From Desulfovibrio sp. ZJ209 (GTDB taxonomy: Bacteria > Desulfobacterota > Desulfovibrionia > Desulfovibrionales > Desulfovibrionaceae): a stretch of 64,000 nucleotides of DNA. The DNA lies in contig NZ_JAAKEJ010000004.1 in NCBI RefSeq assembly GCF_011039135.1, forward strand, positions 173,254 through 237,253. The letters run 5' to 3'. Every line of letters begins with the position of its first letter. Within the stretch, counting starts at the first letter, position 1. The notes under the pieces are model-generated. The model worked only from the letters and a program-made list of their open reading frames with translations. It was not told where the DNA came from and did no database searches. The position numbers and the translations under genes were made by a program. Below, piece by piece: positions 17,445 through 26,741 of this stretch.

Positions 17445-19576
17445 GACTGCGCCGCTTCCCCGCTTGCCGCCGCGCCGCCGGGCGCGGCGCTTCCGGCCAC
17501 CCGGGCCAGCGCCGCCACCACCTCCTGGTCGAAGCGCAGGTCATTGGAGAGCTGGCGCACGGCCTCGGCAGGGTCCATGCCCTTGTCGCCGCGCCAGGCG
17601 CGCGGGCTCGTCATGGCCACAAAGGCGTTCACCACCGCGAGCACGCGGCCGGCGCGCGAGATCTCCTCCCCGGTGAGGCCCTGCGGGCTGCCCGAGCCGT
17701 CCATGCGTTCGCCCATTTCGCGCACGGTCTCGCGCACGGGCAGGTCGAAGCGCAGGTCGTGGAGTATCCTGTCCGCATGCTCGGGCGCGCGGAGCACTTC
17801 CTGCTTTTCCTCCGGGGTGAGCGCCTCGCGCTTGGTCAAAAGCTCGCGCGGCACGAAGATCTTGCCGATCTGCGAGAGCCTGGCTGCAAGGCCCAGGGTC
17901 TCCTTCTCGCGGCTGTCGAGATCGAGCTCGTCGGCCACCAGTTCGGCGGCGCGGGCCATCCTGTCCGAGTGCCCGTTCTGGTTCGGGTCCACGCTCTCGA
18001 TGGCGTGCACGAGCGCGGTGATGAGCGCGAGCTGCCGCTGGCGGGCGCGCTCGGCATTGCGGCGGAAGCGCGTGATGTCCTGGAAGGTGGCCACGCAGCC
18101 CGTGGTCGCCAGCTCGCCGCTCTTGGCGTCGGCGTCATAAGGATAGAGGGTCACGCGGAAAAGCCGCGTGCCGTCGCCGTCATCGTCAGCGTCGGCCGGG
18201 GCGCCCGGGAGCGGCGGCATGGCGACCTCCACGGTGGCCGACTGGCCGCAGTCATGCACCACGGCCATGTCGCCCAGGAGCTGCACGGCCACCTTGCCGG
18301 GCAGCACCTCCACGAGCGGCGTGCCCGGGGCGATGGCGTCCTTGTGGCCGGCCAGCGCGGTGAAGGCCGGGTTTTCCATCTGGACGCGGCCCTGGCTGTC
18401 CACCAGCACGAGCCCGGCGTGGAGCGAGGCGTTCACGCTGTCGAGCAGGGCCTTCTGCCTGCTGATGGTGGCGTTCTTGTCCATGAGCACGCGGTTCCGG
18501 GCTTCGGAGGCGCGGTTGGACTGCCGCACATAGATGAGGGTGATGAAGAGCCAGAGCACCCCGGCGCAGGCGAGGAAGAGCGCATAATTCAGGATGGTCC
18601 TGCTGCGGATGATGCCGTCCACCTCGGCGGCGGGCGTTTCCAGCATGAAGCGCCAGTCGAGGACGGTGGGCCTGGCGCCCATGGAATAGACCTCGCCGTG
18701 GCCGTCCAGGGCCTCGCGGCGCATGAAGGGGATGGTCTTGGGCTCCAGCTCCTGCACGAGGGTGGGGGTCACGGGCTCCTGCACCACATGGCCGCCCTTG
18801 ATGAGCACCATGACCGGGCCGTCCGGGCCCTGGTCCACGATGCGCGGGAGCAGGGTCTCCTCGTGCTCGCCGGTGCGGGCGAGGAAGCTCGCCAGGGGCT
18901 TGTCCATGGGCACCGAGAGCAGGAGCACGGCCACGGTCTGCGGCTCTTCGGCGCCGAGCACTTCAAAGAGCGGGTCGGCCATGTCCATGACAAGGCCGTT
19001 GTCGGTCATGCGCAGGGGCCCGAAGGCCGCCTTGCCGCTTTCGCCGGCGCGGCGCACGAGGGCCGTCTGCGGGGCGGTGAGCGGCGTGGCGAAATCCGGG
19101 GCGACCAGGGGGGTGCCGTCCGCGCGCATGACGCGGGCGCTGGTCCAGGCGCGGCGCCTTGTGAAATCCTTGAGCAGGTCCTGCATGTAGGTGAGCTGCT
19201 CGGCGAGCGAGCGCACGGCCTCGTCATCGGAATTGAGGGCTTCGGGGTCGGCGATGCGCGAAAGCGCGTCCGCGTCGAGCTCGCGCGCGTCCATGACGAA
19301 GAGGCGGAACATCTCCGAGGCGCTGATGAAGCGCGACTGTTCCACGAGCTCGTTGCGCCAGACGCGGATGGCGTCCAGCGACTTGTCGAGCCAGGTCTGC
19401 TGGGTGTCGCGCTGCTTGGCGAGGATGGTCTGGGTGGCGTTTTCCACCCGGAAGCGGGCGATGAGGAGGGCCATCAGGATGAGGAAAATCAGGAAACAGC
19501 CCAGCAGCACGCGGCGGAGCATTTTTCGCCGTGACTCGTTGCCCAATGCGCTGTCGGTATCTTCCAGTGCCATCAT
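17441..19576 (-). CDS. Membrane sensor with PAS and degenerate HD-GYP domain (DvhD-like)
   Basis: The order of the 711 residues is: membrane helix (about 22-42), a periplasmic domain of about 290 residues with coiled N- and C-ends, a second helix (ALFLACAGVLWLFITLIYV, about 335), a coiled coil, a PAS domain (about 380-500) and an HD-GYP-like domain (about 515-690). The HD-GYP residues are eroded. The first His remains (NQNGHSDRMA), but the metal-binding HD is SQ (AARLSQIGKI) and the GYP box reads ERMDGSGSPQG. Phosphodiesterase activity is therefore unlikely; binding of c-di-GMP without hydrolysis is possible. It lies directly after the LapG-type protease, where the classical system has LapD. 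This matches DvhD of D. vulgaris, described as an unrelated stand-in for LapD. Confidence 0.85.
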   Translation of the reverse strand: MMALEDTDSALGNESRRKMLRRVLLGCFLIFLILMALLIARFRVENATQTILAKQRDTQQTWLDKSLDAIRVWRNELVEQSRFISASEMFRLFVMDARELDADALSRIADPEALNSDDEAVRSLAEQLTYMQDLLKDFTRRRAWTSARVMRADGTPLVAPDFATPLTAPQTALVRRAGESGKAAFGPLRMTDNGLVMDMADPLFEVLGAEEPQTVAVLLLSVPMDKPLASFLARTGEHEETLLPRIVDQGPDGPVMVLIKGGHVVQEPVTPTLVQELEPKTIPFMRREALDGHGEVYSMGARPTVLDWRFMLETPAAEVDGIIRSRTILNYALFLACAGVLWLFITLIYVRQSNRASEARNRVLMDKNATISRQKALLDSVNASLHAGLVLVDSQGRVQMENPAFTALAGHKDAIAPGTPLVEVLPGKVAVQLLGDMAVVHDCGQSATVEVAMPPLPGAPADADDDGDGTRLFRVTLYPYDADAKSGELATTGCVATFQDITRFRRNAERARQRQLALITALVHAIESVDPNQNGHSDRMARAAELVADELDLDSREKETLGLAARLSQIGKIFVPRELLTKREALTPEEKQEVLRAPEHADRILHDLRFDLPVRETVREMGERMDGSGSPQGLTGEEISRAGRVLAVVNAFVAMTSPRAWRGDKGMDPAEAVRQLSNDLRFDQEVVAALARVAGSAAPGGAAASGEAAQS

Positions 19577-20451
19577 TGCCGTTTCCCCCCCCGGGCCTTG
19601 GCGGTACCCGCCGGGCGCCCCTTGATATGCGTCCAGCGGCCGTTTTCGTTGACGGAATATTGCGGAACATAGTTGCGCAGCCGTGAATGCGGCTGCACCA
19701 CATTGCTCAGGTTGTCAAGCACATAGGCCTCGCCGTCGAGATAGACCACAAGGACGGCGTGGGCCAGGTTGCGGATGGTGTCGCGCAGGACCACGATGCG
19801 CATGTCCTCCGGCGGGATGCCCAGCTCCTTGAGAGTAAAATACTTGGCGATGGCGTAATCCTCGCAGTCGCCGGACTTTTTCAGGAACTGCGCGGGCACG
19901 GCCCAGTAGTCGGGCTTGCCCCAGTTGACCATGTCCTCGCGGTAGGGCCAGGTGTTCCAGAAGGTATTGACGACCTTCAGGACATCGCGCGGGCTCTTGC
20001 CCTGGGCGCGGTCCCTCAGGATCTTCCAGGTGGTCGTGCGGTTGAACTGGCGCTCCGGGCTGAAGATGGGGCTAGCCGCATTGCGGTCGAGCACGTCCAG
20101 CCAGCCCGGCAGGGTGGAGAGCGGCCGGCGGAATTCCACCGTGCCGAAGAGCTTGATGCCGTGGCCCGTGGCGCCCTGCGCGGCCGGGAGGACGGGCGCG
20201 GGGGCGCCCGATACCGCGTCGGGCGACGTTGCTTCAGGCACGTGGACCTCGGGCTCCGCTGCCATTTCCATGTCCGGGGCCACGCCCACGGGGGTGCGTT
20301 GAACCGGCGCGGCGAGGGCTCCGGCCACACCGGCGCCGAGAAGGATGAGCGCGAGAGCCGCGGCTGCGGCGCCCCAAGGACGGGGGAAAGCGCGGAAGAA
20401 AGCGAAAAACCGTTGCCGCATGGTCCATCCGGGAAAGAGGGTGACGGGCAT
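19573..20451 (-). CDS. lapG: LapG-type periplasmic cysteine protease
   Basis: This 292-residue protein belongs to the bacterial transglutaminase-like cysteine protease family. An N-terminal hydrophobic segment (about residues 26-47) exports or anchors it. The catalytic triad is visible as Cys in KKSGDCEDYAIAKY (about 190), His in NLAHAVLVVY (about 230) and Asp in YVLDNLSNV (about 245). LapG cuts the N-terminal retention module of giant adhesins and so releases them from the cell surface. It overlaps the DvhD-like gene by 4 bases and is divergent from the type I secretion genes, the arrangement expected for a Lap-like circuit. The start could also be the ATG at 20421; neither has a strong ribosome site. 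Confidence 0.9.
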   Translation of the reverse strand: MPVTLFPGWTMRQRFFAFFRAFPRPWGAAAAALALILLGAGVAGALAAPVQRTPVGVAPDMEMAAEPEVHVPEATSPDAVSGAPAPVLPAAQGATGHGIKLFGTVEFRRPLSTLPGWLDVLDRNAASPIFSPERQFNRTTTWKILRDRAQGKSPRDVLKVVNTFWNTWPYREDMVNWGKPDYWAVPAQFLKKSGDCEDYAIAKYFTLKELGIPPEDMRIVVLRDTIRNLAHAVLVVYLDGEAYVLDNLSNVVQPHSRLRNYVPQYSVNENGRWTHIKGRPAGTAKARGGKRQ

Positions 20452-20645
20452 GGGGGCGTATTGCCTTAATGCCTAAAGAGGTATACATCAAACGCCGATA
20501 AATTGAAAGGCGCGTCAAACCTTGTTCCGGGCGTGGCCGCGCCTGCCGGACCGCGGCAGGCAACGCCGCGCCGTTCTGTCAGAAGGGACAGAAAAGGCCG
20601 TGGGGGGCGCGCCTTGTCAAGTGTGGGAAACTGTTGGAGACCGTC

Positions 20646-22088
20646 GTGAAAACTGCGAAAAGTGTCACCATTGTCCCGGCGCTCGTGGCCATGCTCCTCA
20701 CCCTTTGTTTCTGCCTGCCGGCGCCCGCCTTCTGCGCCGAGGGCAAGGCACAGAGCGCCTGGCCCCCGCCGCCGCCCGCCGGCGACACCGTGACCCTGGC
20801 GGACACCATCTATGGCGTGCTCAGGCATCACCGCTCCCTGCAGGGCATGCAGGAGAACCGCCAGGTGCTCGAGCACGAGCTGCGCCGTGCCCGCGCGGGC
20901 TTTGGCCCCAGCGTGGACGTGCAGGGCCTCGCCGGCGGCCAGCTTTTGAGCGACAACACCACCCGCAACGCCGACCTCGACAAGCAGATGTACGGCATCG
21001 GCGAGATCAGCGCCCGCCTCACCCAGCCCATCTGGGACGGCTTCGCCACGCGCTCGCGCGTGCGCAACGCCAAGTCCACTCTGGAGTCGGTCAAGGCCCG
21101 CGTGTTCGACACGGCCACGACCCTCTCGCTTGACGGCATCATCGCGCATATCGACCTTTTGCGCCGGCGCGCCCTCTATGCGCTCGCGCAGCGCAACGTG
21201 GCGCAGCACCGCGCCATCCTCGGCCAGACGCAGGACCGCACCAATCTCGGCGCCGACACCGAGGCCGACGTGAGCCAGGCGCAGTCGCGGCTCATGCGCG
21301 CCCTCTCCAGCCTCTCCGAGGCCCAGGCCGCGCTGCTCGTGGCCGAGGACACCTATAACCGCCTTACCGGCATGCCGCCCGCGGCCAACATGCAGCCCGT
21401 GGCCATGCCCCCCGAGACCTTCTCCGGGCCCGAGCCCGTGTTTGAGATGGCGGAGGAGTACAATCCCAAGCTCCTCGCCTACATGCAGGACATCCGCGCC
21501 CTGCAGGCGGACAAGCAGCTCGCCGAATCCACCTTCTACCCCACGTTCAACGCCGAGGTCGGCCCCTCCTATACCGACCGAGGCGGCGCCTATGACCGCT
21601 GGGTCTACAGCTTCGACGTGGTGGCGACCATGCGCTGGAACCTCTTCAACAGCGGCGCTGACGTGGCCGAGACCAGGGCGGCCTCCGCGCGCATCCGCCA
21701 GGCGCGCCAGCTCATGTACGACTTCCGCGACGACCTTAAGCTGGACATCGAAAGCACCTGGGTCAACTACCTCGCCGCGCAGGACCAATACCGCAACTAC
21801 ACCGAGGCCATGAAGTACGCCGAGTTCACGCGCACCGCCTATCTGGAGCAGTTCCAGCTCGGCAAGCGCAGCCTGCTCGACGTGCTCGACGCGGAAAACG
21901 AGCTCTACAGCTCCTCCACGCAGGCCGAGACCGCGCGCGGCAACATCCTCGTGGGCGCCTATCGCCTGTGCGCCCTCACCGGGAACCTTCTGCCCATGCT
22001 CTCCATCGACCTCGTGCCCCTGGGCGAGAACCCGCCGCGCGACCCCAAGGACCCGCGCGAAGACTTTGACCTCGGCTGGTTCAACTGA
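20646..22088 (+). CDS. TolC-family outer-membrane channel of the type I secretion system (LapE-like)
   Basis: The GTG at 20646, with TTGGAG seven bases before, gives a 480-residue protein with a clear signal peptide (hydrophobic SVTIVPALVAMLLTLCFCL, then AFCAEG). The body is the two-repeat helical pattern of the outer-membrane efflux family, for example LGADTEADVSQAQSRLMRA and later FQLGKRSLLDVLDAENELY, the classic TolC repeat. It forms the outer-membrane exit duct. Seventeen bases separate it from the ABC component, and all three secretion genes run in the same direction. Confidence 0.92.
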   Translation: MKTAKSVTIVPALVAMLLTLCFCLPAPAFCAEGKAQSAWPPPPPAGDTVTLADTIYGVLRHHRSLQGMQENRQVLEHELRRARAGFGPSVDVQGLAGGQLLSDNTTRNADLDKQMYGIGEISARLTQPIWDGFATRSRVRNAKSTLESVKARVFDTATTLSLDGIIAHIDLLRRRALYALAQRNVAQHRAILGQTQDRTNLGADTEADVSQAQSRLMRALSSLSEAQAALLVAEDTYNRLTGMPPAANMQPVAMPPETFSGPEPVFEMAEEYNPKLLAYMQDIRALQADKQLAESTFYPTFNAEVGPSYTDRGGAYDRWVYSFDVVATMRWNLFNSGADVAETRAASARIRQARQLMYDFRDDLKLDIESTWVNYLAAQDQYRNYTEAMKYAEFTRTAYLEQFQLGKRSLLDVLDAENELYSSSTQAETARGNILVGAYRLCALTGNLLPMLSIDLVPLGENPPRDPKDPREDFDLGWFN

Positions 22089-22105
22089 GCGGCAGGGGGG
22101 AGGGC

Positions 22106-24541
22106 ATGGAAACGCCGAACGCGGAACAGCCTGCGGAGAAAGAGAGAATCGGCAACACGCCCGAGGAACACGCGGAGAAGGGCGGCGCCCGCAACGACGC
22201 CGCACAGGCCGAAGCCGCGCAGTCTGGCGCCGCTTCCGGCGGCGGGACCATGGCGGCGGCAGGAGCGGTAGACGCGGCTCCCGCGGGCCAAAATGGCGCG
22301 GGTGGCGGCAAGGCGTCCGTGAATTCCGGGGCTCAGGGTGTGGGCGGCCTGCGCCCGTCGGACGTGGACTTCATGCCCGGCCTCTTGCGCAGCCTTTCCG
22401 TGCTCATGCGCCTGCGCGGCAAGCCGGTCTCGCCGCAGCTTTTGCTGGCCGGCCTTTCCGGCAGCCAGGTCACGCCGCGCGCCTGCCTCGGGGCGGCGCG
22501 CAAGGCGGGCCTTTCCGGGCGCATCGCCTCGCGCCCGAGCCTTGACGACATCCCGCCCCTGGTGCTGCCCTGCATCCTCCTCTTAAAAAATGACCGCTCC
22601 TGCGTGCTCACCGCCCTGCGCGGGGGCCGCGCGGAGGTCATCTTTCCCGAGATCAGCGACAGCACGCAGACGGTCTCGCAGGAGGAGTTGCAGGAAGACT
22701 ACGCGGGCTACGCCATCTTCGCGGCCGTGCCCAAGGCGCCGGAGCGCCGCATGGACGCACCGCGCCTCGGCCGCGGCAAGCGCTGGTTCTGGGATGTGCT
22801 GCGCTATTACGCGCCCATCTACCGGCATGTGGCGCTGGCGAGCGTGGTCATCAACCTCATCGCCGTGGCGAGCCCGCTCTTCGTCATGAACGTCTATGAC
22901 CGGGTGGTGCCCAACAACGCCACGGACACCCTGTGGGTGCTCGCCTCCGGCATTTTCGTCATCTATTTCTTCAACTTCCTGCTCTCGGCCCTGCGCACGC
23001 ATTTTGTGGACGTGGCCGGCCGCAACGCGGACATCGTGCTCTCGAGCGCGCTGGTGGAAAAGGTGCTCTCCATGCGGCTCGACGCCAAGCCCGAGTCCAC
23101 GGGCGCCATGGTCAACAACCTGCGCGAGTTCGAGCAGTTGCGCGAGTTTTTCAGCTCCTCCAGCCTGCTCGCCTGCATCGACCTGCCCTTCCTCGTCATC
23201 TTTCTTCTGCTCATCGCCTTCATCGCCGGGCCCATGGTGCTCCTGCCGCTGGGCGCCATCCCGGTGCTCGTGGGCCTCGGGCTCTTCCTCCAGCGGCGCG
23301 CGCGCCAGAGCGCCGAGGCCGGCTACCGCCAGAACATGCAGAAAAACGCCCTGCTGGTGGAGATGGTGGGCGGCCTCGAGACGCTCAAGTCCTGCATGGC
23401 GGAAAGCCGCATGCAGCGCCTGTGGGAGGCCATCGCCGGGCTCTCGGCCAAGTCCTCCAGCGAGGCGCGCAAATACAACAGCATGGCCGTGACCTCGGCC
23501 ATGCTCATCACCCAGATCGTCACGGTCATCATGATCGTCTGGGGCGTCTACCGCATCAACGACGGCCTCATGAGCATGGGCGCGCTCATCGGCTGCAACA
23601 TCCTCGTTGGGCGCACCATGGCGCCGCTGCTCCAGATGGCCTCGCTGCTCACGCGGGTGCAGAATTCGCGCGTGGCGTTCAAGGCGCTGGACATGCTCAT
23701 GGAGCTCCCCTCGGAGAACGACGCCGAGCGCGTGAGCATGGATTACGGCAGCCTCGAGCCCACCTTCACCCTCGATGACGTGAGCTTTTCCTACCCGCAT
23801 TCCGAGCGCCCGGCGCTGGAAGGGGTGTCGCTCACCATCAGGCCCGGCGAGCGCGTGGGCATCATCGGGCCCATGGGTTCGGGCAAGAGCTCGCTCTCTC
23901 GCATGCTGCTCGGGCTCTACCAGCCGGGCGAGGGCGCGGTGCGCTTCGGCGGGGTGGACATCCGCCAGATACCCTCGGCCGACCTGCGCGGCCGCATCGG
24001 CGTGCTGCCGCAGGACGTGACCCTCTTTTACGGCAGCGTGCGCGAGAACATCGCCCTCGGCGACCCCTCCATCAATGACCATCTGGTGCTGCGCGCGGCG
24101 GCGCTGGCCGGCGTGACGGACTTTATCCGCGGCTTCCCGGCCGGCTTCGCGAGCCAGGTGGGCGAGCAGGGCCGGGCGCTCTCGGGCGGCCAGCGGCAGG
24201 CCGTGGCGCTTGCGCGGGCGCTCGTGCGCGACCCCGAGGTGCTCATTCTCGACGAGCCCACGAGCAACATGGACACGGACTCGGAGCTCCTGCTCCAGCG
24301 GCGCCTCGCCGGCATCATCCAGGGGCGCACGCTCATCCTCATAACGCACCGGCTCTCCATGCTGCGCATCGTTGACCGGCTCATCGTCATGGAAAACGGC
24401 CGCATCAAGCTGGACGGCCCGCGCGACGAGGTATTGGCGCGCCTGCGCGGCAAGGCCCCGCGGGGCGCCCGACAGGCCGGCGCCGGGGCCCGTGCGCGGG
24501 CCGTGAATGCCGGGCCGGCCTCGGCCGGGGGGGCGGCGTGA
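22106..24541 (+). CDS. lapB: Type I secretion ABC transporter (LapB-like)
   Basis: The 811 residues comprise a low-complexity N-terminus (1-75), a C39-peptidase-like domain without its catalytic Cys (about 80-215), six membrane helices (about 235-505) and an ATPase domain. The ATPase has Walker A GPMGSGKSS (about 591), signature ALSGGQRQ (about 692), Walker B VLILDEPTSNMD (about 713) and switch ITHRLS. An inactive C39-like domain is typical of exporters of RTX-type proteins and giant adhesins, where it docks the unfolded substrate. The Ala/Gly-rich leader of about 75 residues is longer than usual and may be mis-started, though no better ATG is evident. It overlaps lapC by 4 bases. Confidence 0.93.
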   Translation: METPNAEQPAEKERIGNTPEEHAEKGGARNDAAQAEAAQSGAASGGGTMAAAGAVDAAPAGQNGAGGGKASVNSGAQGVGGLRPSDVDFMPGLLRSLSVLMRLRGKPVSPQLLLAGLSGSQVTPRACLGAARKAGLSGRIASRPSLDDIPPLVLPCILLLKNDRSCVLTALRGGRAEVIFPEISDSTQTVSQEELQEDYAGYAIFAAVPKAPERRMDAPRLGRGKRWFWDVLRYYAPIYRHVALASVVINLIAVASPLFVMNVYDRVVPNNATDTLWVLASGIFVIYFFNFLLSALRTHFVDVAGRNADIVLSSALVEKVLSMRLDAKPESTGAMVNNLREFEQLREFFSSSSLLACIDLPFLVIFLLLIAFIAGPMVLLPLGAIPVLVGLGLFLQRRARQSAEAGYRQNMQKNALLVEMVGGLETLKSCMAESRMQRLWEAIAGLSAKSSSEARKYNSMAVTSAMLITQIVTVIMIVWGVYRINDGLMSMGALIGCNILVGRTMAPLLQMASLLTRVQNSRVAFKALDMLMELPSENDAERVSMDYGSLEPTFTLDDVSFSYPHSERPALEGVSLTIRPGERVGIIGPMGSGKSSLSRMLLGLYQPGEGAVRFGGVDIRQIPSADLRGRIGVLPQDVTLFYGSVRENIALGDPSINDHLVLRAAALAGVTDFIRGFPAGFASQVGEQGRALSGGQRQAVALARALVRDPEVLILDEPTSNMDTDSELLLQRRLAGIIQGRTLILITHRLSMLRIVDRLIVMENGRIKLDGPRDEVLARLRGKAPRGARQAGAGARARAVNAGPASAGGAA

Positions 24542-26280
24542 TGAAGAAACATCCAGAAACTTCCGTTCCCGAAAGCGAAACGCCGGCGCCCGCCGCTCCG
24601 GCCGAAAAGGCCGGGCGGCCCGCTGGCCAGATGCCCGGTGAATCCCCCGCGCCGTCCGCCGCCGCGCCCACGCCGCCGGCGTCCCCAGTCTCCCCGCAGG
24701 ATGGCGGCTGGCGGGCTTTCTTCGCCGAGGCCGCGGCCTTTGTGCGCGCCATCTTCGTGCGTGGCGAAAACGAGCAGACCCCGGACAAGCCCCTCTCCGA
24801 GATGGCGCGGGCGGCCTTGGACAGCCGCCTCGGCAAAGGCGGCGCGCAAGGCCCGGCAGGCGCCCCGGGCGCGGGCGGCCAGGGCCTGTTCGCGGCCATG
24901 GACGCGCCCCTCAACGGCCTCACGCCCGACGACATCCATTATGCCGACGAGGTGGACGCGGCGCTGGCGCGCCGGCCGCGCTTCGGGGTGCGCGCGCTTT
25001 CCGTCACCGTGGCGGTCATGTTCCTCTGCCTCATCATCTGGGCGGCGGTGGCCGACATCGACGAAGTCACCCACGCCGAGGGTCAGGTGGTGGGCTCGCA
25101 GCGCACCCAGACCATCCAGAACCTCGAGGGCGGCATCCTGCGCGAGGTGCAGGTGCACGAGGGCCAGATCGTGGAGAAGGGCGCCGTGCTCGCCCAGCTG
25201 GACAACGAGATGGCCGAGTCCGCCTTCCGCGACGCGGTGAGCAAGGCCATCGAGAACAGCCTCGCCATCATCCGCCTCGAGGCCGAGCACCGCGGCGAAA
25301 AGCCGGTCTTCCCCGAAGATTTGCGCCGCTGGCTCACGAGCCGCCTCGGCCGCGACGTGGACAGCAAGACCCTCGCCCGCGCGCGCCAGCTCATGCGCGA
25401 CCAGGAATATGCGTGGCAGTCGCGCCAGCACCAGCTCGATGCCGACCTCGAGGTGCTCCGTGCCCAGTACGAGCAGCGCGAGCGCGACGTGGAGGAGCAG
25501 GAGGCGCGCAAGGACCAGCTCGAAAAGAGCTACAAGATCGCCGTGGAGCAGCGCGACACCGCGGCCGAGCTCATGCGCCGCCGCAACTTCGCGCGCATGG
25601 AGTTTCTGGGCCTCGAGGCCAAGGTGGTGGAGCTCAAGGGCCAGATCGACATGCTCGCCGCGAGCATCCCCAAGGCGCAGGCCGCCGCGCAGGAATCGCG
25701 CCAGCGCATCGCCGCCCGCGAGGCCGAGCAGAAGGCCAATATCACCCAGGAGATCACCAAGCGCCGCCTCGAGCTGACCAGCCTGCGCGAAACCATCTCC
25801 GCCGGCGGCGACCGCGTGAAGCGCACCGAGCTTCGGGCGCCCGTGCGCGGCACGGTGAAGCAGATCCACATCAACACCGTGGGCGGCGTGGTCAAGCCCG
25901 GCGAGCCCATCATGGAAATCGTGCCGCTGGACGACACCCTGCTCGTGGAGGCGCGCGTGCAGCCCAAGGACGTGGCCTTTTTGCGGCCCGGGCAGGATGT
26001 GATGGTCAAGGTCTCGGCCTATGACTTCTCCATCTACGGCGGCCTCGACGGCAAGCTCGAATCGGTGAGCGCCGACACCATCGAGGACAAGCGCGGCGAC
26101 CTGCACTATGTGGTCAAGGTGCGCACCCAGAAGACGGCCATCGAGCACCACGGCGAGACCCTGCCCATCATCCCGGGCATGATGGTCACGGCGGATATCC
26201 TCATCGGCAAGAAGACCGTGCTCGACTACCTGCTCAAGCCCATCCTCAAGGCCAAGCAGAACGCCCTGCGCGAGCGCTGA
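24538..26280 (+). CDS. lapC: HlyD-family membrane-fusion protein (LapC-like)
   Basis: This 580-residue periplasmic adaptor bridges the ABC pump and the TolC channel. A Pro/Ala-rich cytoplasmic N-terminus (about 1-160) precedes a single membrane helix (VTVAVMFLCLIIWAAVADI, about 158-176). A lipoyl half-motif (GQVVGSQRTQTIQNLEGGIL), a long alpha-hairpin (about 235-415), the second lipoyl half (ELRAPVRGTVKQIHI) and a beta-barrel end with PGMMVTADILIGKKTVLDYL follow. The C-terminus LLKPILKAKQNALRER is typical of the type I secretion branch. The 160-residue cytoplasmic leader is longer than in HlyD. Confidence 0.93.
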   Translation: MMKKHPETSVPESETPAPAAPAEKAGRPAGQMPGESPAPSAAAPTPPASPVSPQDGGWRAFFAEAAAFVRAIFVRGENEQTPDKPLSEMARAALDSRLGKGGAQGPAGAPGAGGQGLFAAMDAPLNGLTPDDIHYADEVDAALARRPRFGVRALSVTVAVMFLCLIIWAAVADIDEVTHAEGQVVGSQRTQTIQNLEGGILREVQVHEGQIVEKGAVLAQLDNEMAESAFRDAVSKAIENSLAIIRLEAEHRGEKPVFPEDLRRWLTSRLGRDVDSKTLARARQLMRDQEYAWQSRQHQLDADLEVLRAQYEQRERDVEEQEARKDQLEKSYKIAVEQRDTAAELMRRRNFARMEFLGLEAKVVELKGQIDMLAASIPKAQAAAQESRQRIAAREAEQKANITQEITKRRLELTSLRETISAGGDRVKRTELRAPVRGTVKQIHINTVGGVVKPGEPIMEIVPLDDTLLVEARVQPKDVAFLRPGQDVMVKVSAYDFSIYGGLDGKLESVSADTIEDKRGDLHYVVKVRTQKTAIEHHGETLPIIPGMMVTADILIGKKTVLDYLLKPILKAKQNALRER

Positions 26281-26343
26281 GGGACAGTCGTTGGGATAAC
26301 GGGGGTTATGTTATACTGAGCAGTTGCCAGATCTTCCTTAGAT

Positions 26344-26705
26344 CCGTCTGGAGCGCAGCGGAAGACGGGCGCTGGTGCCGGAAGAATCCTAAAAAATAAG
26401 ATTTTTCGACGCTGGCGCGCTAGCCGTCGGCGAGCTTGCGAGCCATACGGATGGCGACAGCGGTTTCGTTGAATGATTGCCGCGTTACCTAACCGCTGTC
26501 TCCATCCGTAGCTTCCTGCGTCGCAACGGCTGGAGCACGGATAGCGACAGTGGCAGCGTTGGCTGGATGTAGAGGAAACTATTTGCTGTCTCCATCCGTA
26601 GCTTCCTGCGTCGCAACGGCTGGAGCAAGGCTGTTTTTGACGGATAATTTCGGCATTACAGATGCAGCACAGCCGCACCACCTGCTCAAAAGTATAACAA
26701 AGCCA
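26344..26705. repeat. Dispersed intergenic repeat, copy B with internal duplication
   Basis: This second copy of the element at 3098-3523 fills the 460-base gap between lapC and the PilZ gene. It lacks the large inverted repeat of copy A but contains a duplication. A block of about 43 bases (GCTGTCTCCATCCGTAGC...GGCTGGAGCA) occurs twice, with the TCCATCC starts at 26501 and 26591. Several arms can pair as CCGT...ACGG hairpins. The shared tail AACAAAGCCA is at its right end. No gene is seen inside. Confidence 0.85.
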
Positions 26706-26741
26706 TAACGAAAGCGCCGCGTGTGCAGTCGTAGCTGATAC

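Noticed and set aside
14976..18140. A 1054-residue open frame on the plus strand
   Set aside because: It lies antisense to the sulfotransferase, alr, DegT and sensor genes, has the His/Arg/Gly-rich composition of a high-GC shadow frame, and has no family motif or ribosome site.
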